From: Acidobacteriaceae bacterium
Lineage (GTDB): Bacteria > Acidobacteriota > Terriglobia > Terriglobales > Acidobacteriaceae
Reading direction: 5' to 3'
Length of the DNA: 52,479 bases
NCBI GenBank assembly: GCA_030039035.1
Contig: JASHQQ010000300.1
Location: forward strand, 1-52,479
The notes beneath the pieces were generated by a model that saw only the letters and a list, made by a program, of their open reading frames with translations, was not told the origin of the DNA and searched no databases. Shown here piece by piece: positions 9,222 through 17,616 of the stretch; position 1 is the stretch's first letter; each line of letters starts with the position of its first letter. The translations under genes were made by a program, and so were the position numbers.

Positions 9222-10363
9222 TCTGCACCGAACCTTGTGACTGGCTCCTCGCGGCGATCGCACAGCCTGAAGGGAAGAGTGATGGCGACCTGCACCGTGT
9301 TCCGGTCCAGCTCGCGAATGAAGAATTCGTGGTCCGAGCCATAGTGCAGCCGCAGGCGGGCCTTGACGTTTGCCAACCCCACGCCCTGGCCGGACGATCC
9401 GTTGCCGGGGTCGCTGTTCAGCCCCACGCCGGTGTTGACGACGGAGAGCCTGATCCGGCGGCCTTCGCGGCGGCCTTCAATGGCGAGCATTCCGTCGCGG
9501 TCCAGCTTCGACAATCCATGCGCATAGGCGTTTTCGACGATCGGCTGCAGGATCATGGCCGGCACCAGCGCGTCGTGCAGTTCGCTTTCGATGGAGATGG
9601 ATTGGCGCACGCGGCTGCCGAACCTCTGGTCCTGCATGGCAAGATACAGCTCGATGAATTCCATCTCGTCGCGCAGGGGAATGAGCTGCGCGTCGCCGCG
9701 TTTCAGCGTGATACGCAGCAGGCTGCCCAGTTGTTCCAGCATGTTGTCCGCCGCGGCCACATCGGAGCGCATGAGACTTGAGATGCTGTTCATGGTGTTG
9801 AAGAGGAAGTGCGGGTTCAGTTGCATGCGCAGGGCCGATATCTGCGCATTGGCCAACTGCGTTTCCAGTTGCGAGGCGGCGACCTCCCTCTCGCGATACT
9901 TCCAGTAGTAGCCGATGGCGCGGAACAACCCGAAAGCGAACCAACAAATCACCATGTTCTCGAGCAGATCGTCGTCTACTTCGAAAGCCAGTCGCCGCAG
10001 GTAGCTCATGTGCGGGCGGTTCAATGGCAGGTTGGGAAAGACCAGAGCAAAAATCGCCTCCTCCACCACGCTGGCAAGAAGGCTCAAGGGAATCAGCCGG
10101 GTGAGGAGCCATTTCCAGCGGGCCTGCTGGATTCTCTCGCCCAGCCACCACCAGAAGAGCCAGCACAGAACGCCCCACAGGAAATACTGCAAGACCCATG
10201 CCTCTGCCAGGAGCAACATGCTGACCGGATAACTCCACAGCCGCATGCTGACCCAGCCTTGCAAAGCGAAAAGAATCCCCAGAAGGACAAAAATCCCCAC
10301 GAAGATGACCGGATGCATGAACACCGGCCAAAAGCGCTTGTTCTCTCCGGGCTGGGGCTTCAG
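9218..10363 (-). CDS. LytS/YehU-type sensor histidine kinase, probable CTG start
   Basis: 381 aa if started at CTG 10363. About five membrane segments fill the first ~150 residues, followed by a short linker helix and a His_kinase domain with LNPHFLFNTMNSI (phospho-acceptor H185 in this numbering), then a HATPase_c domain with the N box ILQPIVENAYAHG and G box GQGVGLANVKARL. Start choice: a textbook AAGGAGG lies 7 bases before CTG 10363, and an in-frame TAA closes the frame nine codons upstream with no ATG, GTG or TTG between. The alternatives, GTG 10324 and ATG 10318, have no usable ribosome site. It is followed by its LytTR regulator with an ATGA overlap and lies 72 bases after the Sel1 gene on the same strand. 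Confidence 0.9.
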   Translation of the reverse strand: MKPQPGENKRFWPVFMHPVIFVGIFVLLGILFALQGWVSMRLWSYPVSMLLLAEAWVLQYFLWGVLCWLFWWWLGERIQQARWKWLLTRLIPLSLLASVVEEAIFALVFPNLPLNRPHMSYLRRLAFEVDDDLLENMVICWFAFGLFRAIGYYWKYREREVAASQLETQLANAQISALRMQLNPHFLFNTMNSISSLMRSDVAAADNMLEQLGSLLRITLKRGDAQLIPLRDEMEFIELYLAMQDQRFGSRVRQSISIESELHDALVPAMILQPIVENAYAHGLSKLDRDGMLAIEGRREGRRIRLSVVNTGVGLNSDPGNGSSGQGVGLANVKARLRLHYGSDHEFFIRELDRNTVQVAITLPFRLCDRREEPVTRFGAE

Positions 10364-10380
10364 TGCGTCACCTCCTTGTC
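10364..10380 (-). promoter_or_regulatory. Strong Shine-Dalgarno deciding a CTG start
   Basis: On the minus strand AAGGAGG (10370-10376) is followed by TGACGCA and then CTG. The spacing of 7 is optimal. The GTG inside AGGTGAC is out of frame and meets a stop two codons on, so CTG is the only start this site can serve in the kinase frame. Confidence 0.6.
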
Positions 10381-10435
10381 GTTTGTTTTACCAATAGCCC
10401 AATTCCGCGCATGGCGGCAAATGCCGCGAGAATTG

Positions 10436-11575
10436 TCAGGCGGGCGGAGGCGGAATCAAGCGCCCGGCATGAACCTCGGCATCGACGGGCGCGCGCGCAA
10501 GCGCGGGAAATCGCTTGCTGGAGTCGCCGCTTCTGGAAACGAAAGCGAGCGGCGCAGGATGCTCCTTGAACCACTGGCCTGCTTTTGTGGCCAGCGCCGC
10601 GGCGCCATCCGCACCCACCCGGGCGGAGAGTATTTTGACGTCGTTTGCGAGAAGACTCCTGGCCGCTTCGCCTCCCTGAAGAACTGCGAGCTGAAAATCG
10701 TAGAAAGCGGCTTCAGAATCGGCGGGGACGCCCCGGCCATCGCGCGCCAGCACGCCGAGCACCACCGTCGATCTCCACGAACCGGCTTGCGAGGCAGTTT
10801 GCAGCAGGGCTCGCGCTTCTTCCGCGGATTTGGCCAGCTCAGGATGATTAACGAGGATCAACCCCAGCGAGTGCATCGCCGGGACATAACCGTCGGTGGC
10901 CGAGCGGCGCAAGAGTCCGGCCGCCCTGGAAAGGTCGTGGGGATGGCCCGGTTCAATGGAGAAGAGCGAAGCCAGGTCATAGGCCGCGACCGGATCGTGG
11001 AGCTTGACTCCGATTGCATACCATCGTTCCGCGGCAGTTTTGTCCTGCTTCATCCCGATCCCGAACCAGGACATGTCGCCAAGATAGCCGGCTGCCGTGC
11101 CGTCGCCTTTCTCGCATGCCTCGTGAAAGAACTGCACTGCCAATTCCTCGTTCTTTTTGACACCGATGCCCCAGAAATACATCACGCCGAGGTTCACCTT
11201 CGCCTTGACGTAGCCGGCCGCGGACGACAACTGGTACCAATGAAACGCGCGCTCCGGGTCGAGAGGAACACCCATGCCGGTCTGATAGAAGAAAGCGATC
11301 TCGTTCTCCGCCTCGGGGTCGCCGCTCAACGCGGCTTTCTCGTACCAATGCGCCGCCATGCTGACATCCTGCGGCACGCCATCGCCGATGAAATAGGCTG
11401 CCGCCAGCTCGATCTGCTGGGCGACGAGCCCTTTTTCCGCGGCGGCCTGAAGTTGGGGAATGCTCTCGTCGGCGGCCCGGGCTGCGCGCGGAGCGAACAG
11501 AACTCCCGCGAGCGCCGCAAGCGCCGCGGCGCAAATCCGGGAGCGTCGCACGGGATTTCGATGGGGATGAATCAT
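10436..11575 (-). CDS. Secreted Sel1/TPR-like repeat protein
   Basis: 379 aa with GGAGGTGAGCC before the ATG. A signal peptide (RRSRICAAALAALAGVLFAPRAARA) is followed by at least six Sel1-like repeats, recognisable as A-x-x-x-L-G-x-x-Y/F-x-x-G-x-G-V-x-x-D-x-x-x-A-x-x-W/F-Y (IGDGVPQD, TGMGVPLD, WGIGVKKN, FGIGMKQD, DGRGVPAD). The C-terminal ~80 residues are not repetitive and end in a Pro run. Sel1 repeats mediate protein-protein contacts. Position upstream of a LytS kinase in the same direction suggests a periplasmic partner or a co-expressed accessory of the two-component system; that role is inference. Confidence 0.85.
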   Translation of the reverse strand: MIHPHRNPVRRSRICAAALAALAGVLFAPRAARAADESIPQLQAAAEKGLVAQQIELAAAYFIGDGVPQDVSMAAHWYEKAALSGDPEAENEIAFFYQTGMGVPLDPERAFHWYQLSSAAGYVKAKVNLGVMYFWGIGVKKNEELAVQFFHEACEKGDGTAAGYLGDMSWFGIGMKQDKTAAERWYAIGVKLHDPVAAYDLASLFSIEPGHPHDLSRAAGLLRRSATDGYVPAMHSLGLILVNHPELAKSAEEARALLQTASQAGSWRSTVVLGVLARDGRGVPADSEAAFYDFQLAVLQGGEAARSLLANDVKILSARVGADGAAALATKAGQWFKEHPAPLAFVSRSGDSSKRFPALARAPVDAEVHAGRLIPPPPA

Positions 11576-12649
11576 GGCTCACCTCCGGTGAGCGGATCTG
11601 TGTCGCTGAGCCGATACTGGCCGCATTCATCAAGTGCAATTCATGCTCCGTAGACTTCGCTGGATACGCCGTGTAACTGCCAGGGTTCCCCGAATCTGCC
11701 GGCTTTCGTCTCGCGCCGGAGCCGCTGCGCACAAATTGCCTCGATCTCCGTCATCGGCCAAATGCAACTCGTCACAAAACAAAAAAAGTAACTTTCTTCT
11801 TGTCCCGGACTTTCGCGCACTCCCGTGCGTGAGTTCCACTGATTTGCCGTCCCTCGTGCGGAGTACGCACGCCATCGGGGAGGACTGAAATCAGGGGAGA
11901 TCGCCGCGATGAGTTGCGGAACCGCCGGGCCGCATTGGGTAACAGGAAATATCTTCGGCGCAGAAACGATTGAAAGTCCTCCCGATTCCTGCGCGCATTT
12001 CCAGACGGGTCGCTCGTGGATCCGGCGGCACGTTGACACGCCTACTCTGCCACGGCAGGCATTCAAACTTCCCGCAACCCGGGAATTGCCCTAAGTGCGG
12101 GAACATATCCAACTGCGCGGCGAATAAGTCCCGTTCGAAATCAGTTTCTCCCGAAAAGCCATATCCAACAAATGAAAGCTTGAGATGACTTCTATCTCGA
12201 ATGTAGATGGCTTTGGACGGAGACCGCGGCGGATTGCACCCGTCGAGAGAGCAAGGCGCGTGCGCCCCGGCGGTTTTTCCCCCAATGGACGATGCGCCCA
12301 AGTGAGGACAATCGCCTCGTTCCGGCGTATGGTCCAGCCCGCTTGCGTTGGCTTGTCCGGCTCTCCCAACTGTCCGAACTCGGACAGATGCGTCCGGATT
12401 CGGCCAGTCCCGGCGAAAAAACGGGTTTCGAAGGTTGGCGCTAACTTCCTTGTTTTCAACTTGTCGAATAAGAGCAGGTTTTTGGAATCGGATTTGCACA
12501 ATTCCAGGCAGGGTTATACGGCTCGTTCGGCATTCCGGCAATCTGTTTCTGCATTTCGTCCATCTGCTCGCGCGTTTTGTCCCCGGATGCGGGGACGAGA
12601 GGCAGGAGAGCCCTGGCTGAACGAAGCAAAAATAGACAGGAGAGACACC
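11576..12649. other. 1.07-kb gap without a convincing gene
   Basis: Open frames here on both strands have no recognisable domain, irregular codon use and no ribosome sites. Base composition is lower in GC than in the flanks around 11760-11800. The only structure noticed is GTCCCCG-GATG-CGGGGAC (12582-12599), a perfect 7-bp hairpin ~50 bases upstream of the orphan LytTR gene. The gap separates two divergent units, so their promoters should lie here. No remnant of a second sensor kinase could be found. Confidence 0.5.
12582..12599. repeat. Perfect hairpin upstream of orphan LytTR regulator
   Basis: GTCCCCG, loop GATG, CGGGGAC. It lies ~50 bases before the TTG start, between any distal promoter and the gene, so it could act as a transcript hairpin or an operator half-site pair. 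Confidence 0.4.
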
Positions 12650-13402
12650 TTGATCCGCGCAATCCTGGCCGACGACGAAGCACTTGCCAGAAATAAACTA
12701 CGTGAACTGTTGCGCAACGAGGCGGAGATCGAGATCGCCGGCGAGGGCGCGAATGCGGCAGAGACGATCGACCTTGTGCGCGACACCGCGCCCGACCTGC
12801 TCTTTCTCGACATCCGCATGCCGGGCCGGGACGGGTTCGATATCCTGCGCGAACTGGCCGCCTGCGAGGGCGTGCCCATGCCGCTGACGATCTTTACCAC
12901 GGCGTACGACAGTTACGCGCTACGCGCATTCGACATCCATGCCGTGGATTACCTGCTCAAGCCCTTTACCGCCGAACGGCTGCACATGGCCGTGCAACGG
13001 GCCAGCGACCAGTTGGCGAGATCGCGGCAGAATGGCAACGGCAAGGGCCATGGCGAAAACGGAAAACAGCACAGCACGCGGATGGTGTTCAAGTCGCGCG
13101 GACGGATCCTGTTTCTTCCCGTCTCGGAGATTCGCTGGATCGCGGCAGAAGAGAATTATGTACGCATCTGCACCGGGGCGGAGACGCACCTGCTGCGCGA
13201 AACGATGGCGAGAATCGAGGAGCGGCTCGACCCGCGCATGTTCCTGCGCGTGCACCGTTCGGCGATCGTCAATCTGCAGTATGTGAAGGAAGTGCGCACC
13301 AACGCGAACAGCGAATTCAGCGTGGTCCTGGTGAACGGGCAGAAAGTGCCGATGAGCCGCAGCTATCACGCGCGCATCGGAGAGTTGCTGGCCAGCCGGT
13401 GA
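12650..13402 (+). CDS. Orphan LytTR-family response regulator
   Basis: 250 aa from TTG 12650, which has AGGAGAG 5 bases upstream; the open frame extends to 12185, but that part has no receiver-like sequence. The receiver domain has D54 in LFLDIRMPG, the Thr in FTTAYD and Lys in LLKPFT. The LytTR domain is nearly identical to that of the 8466-9221 regulator (FKSRGRILFLPVSEIRWI and EENYVRICTG are shared word for word), while the linker differs (NGNGKGHGENGKQ). No kinase is adjacent. It is a recent duplicate that may share the kinase or the DNA sites of the first regulator. Confidence 0.92.
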   Translation: MIRAILADDEALARNKLRELLRNEAEIEIAGEGANAAETIDLVRDTAPDLLFLDIRMPGRDGFDILRELAACEGVPMPLTIFTTAYDSYALRAFDIHAVDYLLKPFTAERLHMAVQRASDQLARSRQNGNGKGHGENGKQHSTRMVFKSRGRILFLPVSEIRWIAAEENYVRICTGAETHLLRETMARIEERLDPRMFLRVHRSAIVNLQYVKEVRTNANSEFSVVLVNGQKVPMSRSYHARIGELLASR

Positions 13403-13546
13403 CTGACGCTCGCGCGGAAACAGCGAAGAGAGCCGCCGGGCAACGATAACCGGCGGCAGCGCGGGAAAAAATCCTGCAAGATCCCCCCACAGCCGCGTTC
13501 CTGAGTGAAAAGGCCGGCAGCTACGCGCCGGCCGCGAAGGAGCGCT

Positions 13547-14737
13547 ATGAATCGACCGATGTGGCTGGGAGCCGCTGCGCTTGCGGTGTGCGCGTGCGCG
13601 GCGATCGGGAATGCGAGCGGAGTGAAGGCGGCCGGCGCACCGGCCGGAATCGACGAAAACGAGTACCATGTGCTGGCCCCGATCGAGAGCGGCAATCTGC
13701 TGCTCTTCCCCGTGATCCGGGCCAATGGAAAGTTGCCGGGCGCAACGCCCTTTCTCACGCTCGATGAAGGCATCAGGAGCGGCCAGGTGGAAGTGACCGA
13801 AGCCGGGCGCGTGCAGGGGCTGATCCGTCCGCGCGGCGATGCGAAGCGGTGGCCCGGCGTTCGCCCGGGCGGCGACCAGGTGAATACGCTGGTGCTGGTG
13901 AACAATTCCGAAAAGCCGCTGCTGTTGCTCGCCGGCGAGATTGTCACCGGCGGGAAGCAGGATCGCGTGATTGCGAAAGACCGCATTGTGCCGCCGGGTA
14001 GCGATCCGATCGATCTCTCGGTCTTTTGCATCGAGCCGGGGCGCTGGGTCGAGAGCTCGGCGACGTTTGGCGCCACGGCCAAGTTGCCCGCGGAGAGTTT
14101 TATGGTGCAGCCGACGGTGCGGCAGCAGGCGATGGTGGCCAAGAACCAGCAGCAGGTGTGGGACTCAGTGAACGGGAGCATCGCGCAGATGGAGATGGCG
14201 CCCCCGGCGCCCAGCGCACCGGGAAGCGCAATGTCCGCGCCCGTTCCCCTGAACACGACCAGCTACGCCAAAGCGATGCAGAACGGCGCGATCAGCGCCA
14301 AGGTGGACGAAGCGGCGGCGCCGGTGATGAAGTCGCGCGAGCAGGTGCTGGCGCGCCTGAAACAGGAGCAGGCCGTCGGCGTGGTGGTGGCCGTTCGCGG
14401 AGAACTGGTGTGGGCCGATTTGTTCACCGATACGGATCTGCTCTCCCGCTACTGGGCCAAGCTGGTGCGTTCGTACGCCGCCGAGAGCCTGACCGAAGGC
14501 GAAGAGCACGCTGCGCCCACGGTGGCCGATGCGCAGCAATTCCTGAACGCGCCCCATAACGGAATGGAGACCAGCGAGGGCGAGGTGGGAGTGTACCGCT
14601 TCAGCGAACTGAATACAGACGGCACCGATACGTTTGTCCTCGAATCCCTGCTGCCCGGAGCAAATTACGATGTGCACATCAGCCGCGTGAAACTGAGAGG
14701 CGAGCTTCGGAGGCCGAGACCCGGGATCGCATACTGA
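13547..14737 (+). CDS. Secreted ARPP-1-like domain protein
   Basis: 396 aa from ATG 13547, with GAAGGAG 4 bases upstream. A signal peptide (MNRPMWLGAAALAVCACAAIGNASG) is followed by two blocks. The first (~45-160) contains the hallmark LVNNSEKPLLLLAGEIVTGGKQDR and KDRIVPPGSDPIDLSVFCIEPGRW of the ARPP-1 family (ARG and rhodanese/phosphatase-superfamily-associated protein); the second (~270-390) contains AVRGELVWADLFTDTDLLSRYW. Family function is unknown. A Gln/Met/Pro/Ala-rich linker joins the blocks. It is the first gene of a same-strand group with the GH116 hydrolase and GTPase, but a hairpin repeat separates it from them. Confidence 0.75.
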   Translation: MNRPMWLGAAALAVCACAAIGNASGVKAAGAPAGIDENEYHVLAPIESGNLLLFPVIRANGKLPGATPFLTLDEGIRSGQVEVTEAGRVQGLIRPRGDAKRWPGVRPGGDQVNTLVLVNNSEKPLLLLAGEIVTGGKQDRVIAKDRIVPPGSDPIDLSVFCIEPGRWVESSATFGATAKLPAESFMVQPTVRQQAMVAKNQQQVWDSVNGSIAQMEMAPPAPSAPGSAMSAPVPLNTTSYAKAMQNGAISAKVDEAAAPVMKSREQVLARLKQEQAVGVVVAVRGELVWADLFTDTDLLSRYWAKLVRSYAAESLTEGEEHAAPTVADAQQFLNAPHNGMETSEGEVGVYRFSELNTDGTDTFVLESLLPGANYDVHISRVKLRGELRRPRPGIAY

Positions 14738-14811
14738 ATCCGGAAGCAGTGAGCCGGCACGCCTGGGAGTCGGCCCGGCGGAAAAGGGAAAAGATCGACG
14801 AAGGGTCGATC

Positions 14812-14857
14812 CCACCCCTGGCGCAAAAACAAAGGCGCGCCAGGGATGGGGCACCCG
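14812..14857. repeat. Hairpin repeat (CCCTGGCGC/GCGCCAGGG) ending ATGGGGCACCC
   Basis: CCCTGGCGC (14817-14825) pairs perfectly with GCGCCAGGG (14838-14846), with outer CCCA/TGGGG pairing. Its ATGGGGCACC tail is shared with 35324-35335. It lies inside the longer open frame upstream of the GH116 gene, which supports the later start at 14908. Confidence 0.65.
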
Positions 14858-14907
14858 TCGAGATTCCCGTCTTCGGATTGCGGTCGAGCAGGTATGATGA
14901 CCGCGTG

Positions 14908-17616
14908 ATGAAAGAGAAGCCGGGAATCGATCGCCGCGATTTTCTCAAGCGGTCGGCGGCGGCCGTGGGCGCAGTAGCGAAGGCGGAGAGCCTGACCGCG
15001 TTCGGACTGGAGGCGAAAGGGCGCGAGGGCGACGCGCCGGGTTCGAACGACGAGGGACTCGCCTTTCCGCGGCGGTTTCGCGGGCGCCGGTTGCGCATGA
15101 TTTCGTTTCCACTGGGCGGAGTGGCCGCAGGCAGCATCGGACTGGGCGGACGGGGACAACTGATCAACTGGGAGATCTTCAACCGCCCCAACAAAGGCTT
15201 TCGCCCGTCGTACTGTTTTCCTTCCATCTGGGTGCAGGCGGGGAGCCGCGCTCCGATCGCGCGCGTGCTGGAATCGCGCATCCTGCCTCCCTACGAGGGG
15301 CAGGACGGCCTCGGGTCCGACAATGCTCCCGGATTGACCCGGCTCGCCTCGGCGGTGTTCACGGCCGAATACCCGCTCGCGCATATCGATTTCGAAGAGT
15401 CCGTGCTCCCGGTGCGCGTGGAACTCGATGCCTTCTCGCCGTTCATTCCGCACGAGCCCGACGATTCGGGATTGCCGGTGGGAATCTTGCGCTATCGCGT
15501 CAGCAACGCGAACCATGAGCCGGCCACTGTCGGCATCGCGTTCTCGATCGACAACCCGGTGAAGACGGCCGACAAATCGGACGAGCAGCGGCAAAACGGG
15601 TATCGCGAGGCGGGCGGCATTGCCGGGCTGGTGATGAGCAATCCGGCACTTGCTGGAGACGATCCGATGAGCGGCGAATTCGTGCTCGCCGCGACTGCCG
15701 ACGCCGGCGCCCGAATCTCGCACTGGGGCGGCTGGCCGGCGGGACGCTGGTGGAATTCGCCGCTGCTTTTCTGGGACGCGTTTTCGCAATCGGGGAATCT
15801 GGACGCGCCACCGCAGCGGCAAAACAAGGTCGGGGCGCTCTGCCTGCAAAGGACGATCGCGCCGGGCGCGAGCGCAGACTTCCAGTTCATCCTCGGCTGG
15901 CGCTTCGCGAATCGCACTCCGGAGTGGTGCGGCTGGGAAGCGCCTCCCGGCGAGGAAAAGACGGTCATCGGCAATTTTTATGCGGGGCGATTCCAGAGCG
16001 CGTGGGACGCAGTGATCTACGCAGCGGCGAATCTGCCGTCGCTGGAGGCGCGCACGCGCGCATTCGCCGCCGCCTTGCGCGAAAGCACGATTCCCGCCGC
16101 GGTGAAGGATGCGGCCAGCGCCAATCTTTCCACGCTGGCGACCACCACCTGCTTTCGCACCGCCGACGGGGAGTTTCACGGCTTTGAAGGCAGCGACGAC
16201 ACGCGCGGCTGCTGCTTTGGCAACTGCACGCACGTGTGGAACTACGAGACCGTCACTCCGTTTCTCTTCCCCTCGTTTGCGCGGTCGCTGCGGCGGAGCG
16301 CGTTCGGCTACTCGATGGACGACGATGGCGCCATTCATTTTCGCCAGACCCTGCCCGACGGCAAGAAGCGCTGGGGATTTGCCGCCGCCGACGGCCAGAT
16401 GGGACAGGTTTTGCACGCATGGCTCGACTGGAAGATCAGCGGCGACGACGCGCTGCTGCGCGCCACCTGGCCGCGCGCCAGAAGGGCCCTCGAATTCGCG
16501 TGGATTCCCGGCGGATGGGACGCCAACCGCGACGGCGTGATGGAAGGCGTGCAGCACAACACGTACGATGTCGAGTTCTACGGGCCCAATCCGCTTTGCG
16601 GCATCTATTATCTCGGCGCGTTGCGCGCCGCCGAAGAGATGGCGCGAGCCGCCGGCGACCCGTCGGGTGCGCAGGTTTACCGCGCGCTCTTTGAAAAGGG
16701 CAGCCGGTGGATCGACGCCAACCTGTTCAACGGCGAGTATTACATCCAGAAGGTGCGCGGATTCCGCCCCGACGAGATCGCGAAGAATCTGCGCAGCGAC
16801 ATGGGCTCGGCGGACACGGAGAACCCCGAGTATCAGGCAGGCGCAGGCTGTCTGGTGGATCAGCTCCTCGGCCAGTATCTTGCCGATGCGGGCGGACTCG
16901 GAGCGCTGGTCTCGCCTGACCACATTCGCGCCGCGCTGCAGTCGATCTATCGCTACAACATGAAGCGCAGCCTCGCCGATCACGACAACGTGGCGCGCAC
17001 TTACGCGCTGAACGACGAATCGGCGGTCGTGATCTGCGACTACGGCAAGGCCGAGCGCCCGCGCATTCCGTTTCCGTACTATCCCGAATCGTGGACGGGC
17101 CAGGAGTATCCGCTGGCGGCTTTGATGATGCGTTGGGGCATGGTCGACGAAGGAGTCGGGATCGTGCGCAACGCGCGCCTGCGCTACGACGGCGAGAAGC
17201 GCAACCCCTGGGACGAAGCCGAGTGCGGTCATCATTACGCGCGCGCCATGTCGGCGTGGTCGACGGTGCTGGCGATGAACGGCTTCCGCTATGACGGAGC
17301 AGGCGCTTCAGTGGTGGCGGTACCTCCAGCCGCCGGAGCCGGCTTCCAATGCATCTGGGCGACGGGGACGGGGTGGGGCACGTTTTCGTTGCGCCAGGCG
17401 AGCAGCGCCGGAGCGTTCGCCATGAAAGTGATGGGCGGGACCGTTGCCTTGCGATCCTGCGAAATTGCAGCGGCGGGATCGACGGCGAAGGTCAACAGCA
17501 GTGGTCGGACCATTGCAAACGTGGTCGATCGGCGCGACGATCGCGCCATCGTGACTTTCAACGAGACACTTCGCATCCCGGCGAACGGCGAAGTAACGAT
17601 CGAGGTGAGTGAGTGA
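14908..17616 (+). CDS. GH116 non-lysosomal glucosylceramidase-type glycosidase, Tat-exported
   Basis: 902 aa. The start at ATG 14908 puts a twin-arginine signal (DRRDFLKRSAAAVGAVA) at residues 8-24; the earlier in-frame start would put it after 60 odd residues and a hairpin repeat. The N-terminal beta-sandwich domain begins with GGVAAGSIGLGGRGQLINWEIFNRP-type sequence, and the C-terminal (alpha/alpha)6 domain follows from ~residue 390. By comparison with GBA2/TxGH116, the nucleophile should be E546 (VMEGVQHNTYD) and the acid/base D651 (CLVDQLLGQ). The family hydrolyses beta-glucosides or beta-xylosides. Acting in the periplasm after folding in the cytoplasm fits a cofactor or complex fold. 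The next gene overlaps by GTGA, so the GTPase is translationally coupled to it. Confidence 0.9.
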   Translation: MKEKPGIDRRDFLKRSAAAVGAVAKAESLTAFGLEAKGREGDAPGSNDEGLAFPRRFRGRRLRMISFPLGGVAAGSIGLGGRGQLINWEIFNRPNKGFRPSYCFPSIWVQAGSRAPIARVLESRILPPYEGQDGLGSDNAPGLTRLASAVFTAEYPLAHIDFEESVLPVRVELDAFSPFIPHEPDDSGLPVGILRYRVSNANHEPATVGIAFSIDNPVKTADKSDEQRQNGYREAGGIAGLVMSNPALAGDDPMSGEFVLAATADAGARISHWGGWPAGRWWNSPLLFWDAFSQSGNLDAPPQRQNKVGALCLQRTIAPGASADFQFILGWRFANRTPEWCGWEAPPGEEKTVIGNFYAGRFQSAWDAVIYAAANLPSLEARTRAFAAALRESTIPAAVKDAASANLSTLATTTCFRTADGEFHGFEGSDDTRGCCFGNCTHVWNYETVTPFLFPSFARSLRRSAFGYSMDDDGAIHFRQTLPDGKKRWGFAAADGQMGQVLHAWLDWKISGDDALLRATWPRARRALEFAWIPGGWDANRDGVMEGVQHNTYDVEFYGPNPLCGIYYLGALRAAEEMARAAGDPSGAQVYRALFEKGSRWIDANLFNGEYYIQKVRGFRPDEIAKNLRSDMGSADTENPEYQAGAGCLVDQLLGQYLADAGGLGALVSPDHIRAALQSIYRYNMKRSLADHDNVARTYALNDESAVVICDYGKAERPRIPFPYYPESWTGQEYPLAALMMRWGMVDEGVGIVRNARLRYDGEKRNPWDEAECGHHYARAMSAWSTVLAMNGFRYDGAGASVVAVPPAAGAGFQCIWATGTGWGTFSLRQASSAGAFAMKVMGGTVALRSCEIAAAGSTAKVNSSGRTIANVVDRRDDRAIVTFNETLRIPANGEVTIEVSE

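Noticed and set aside
12185..12649. In-frame upstream extension of the orphan LytTR regulator
   Set aside because: No receiver or other domain; a good ribosome site precedes the TTG at 12650.
14665..17235. 856-codon open frame antisense to the GH116 gene
   Set aside because: It is a shadow frame of a high-GC gene: rich in Arg, Gly and Ala, without domains, while the sense frame has a full family match.
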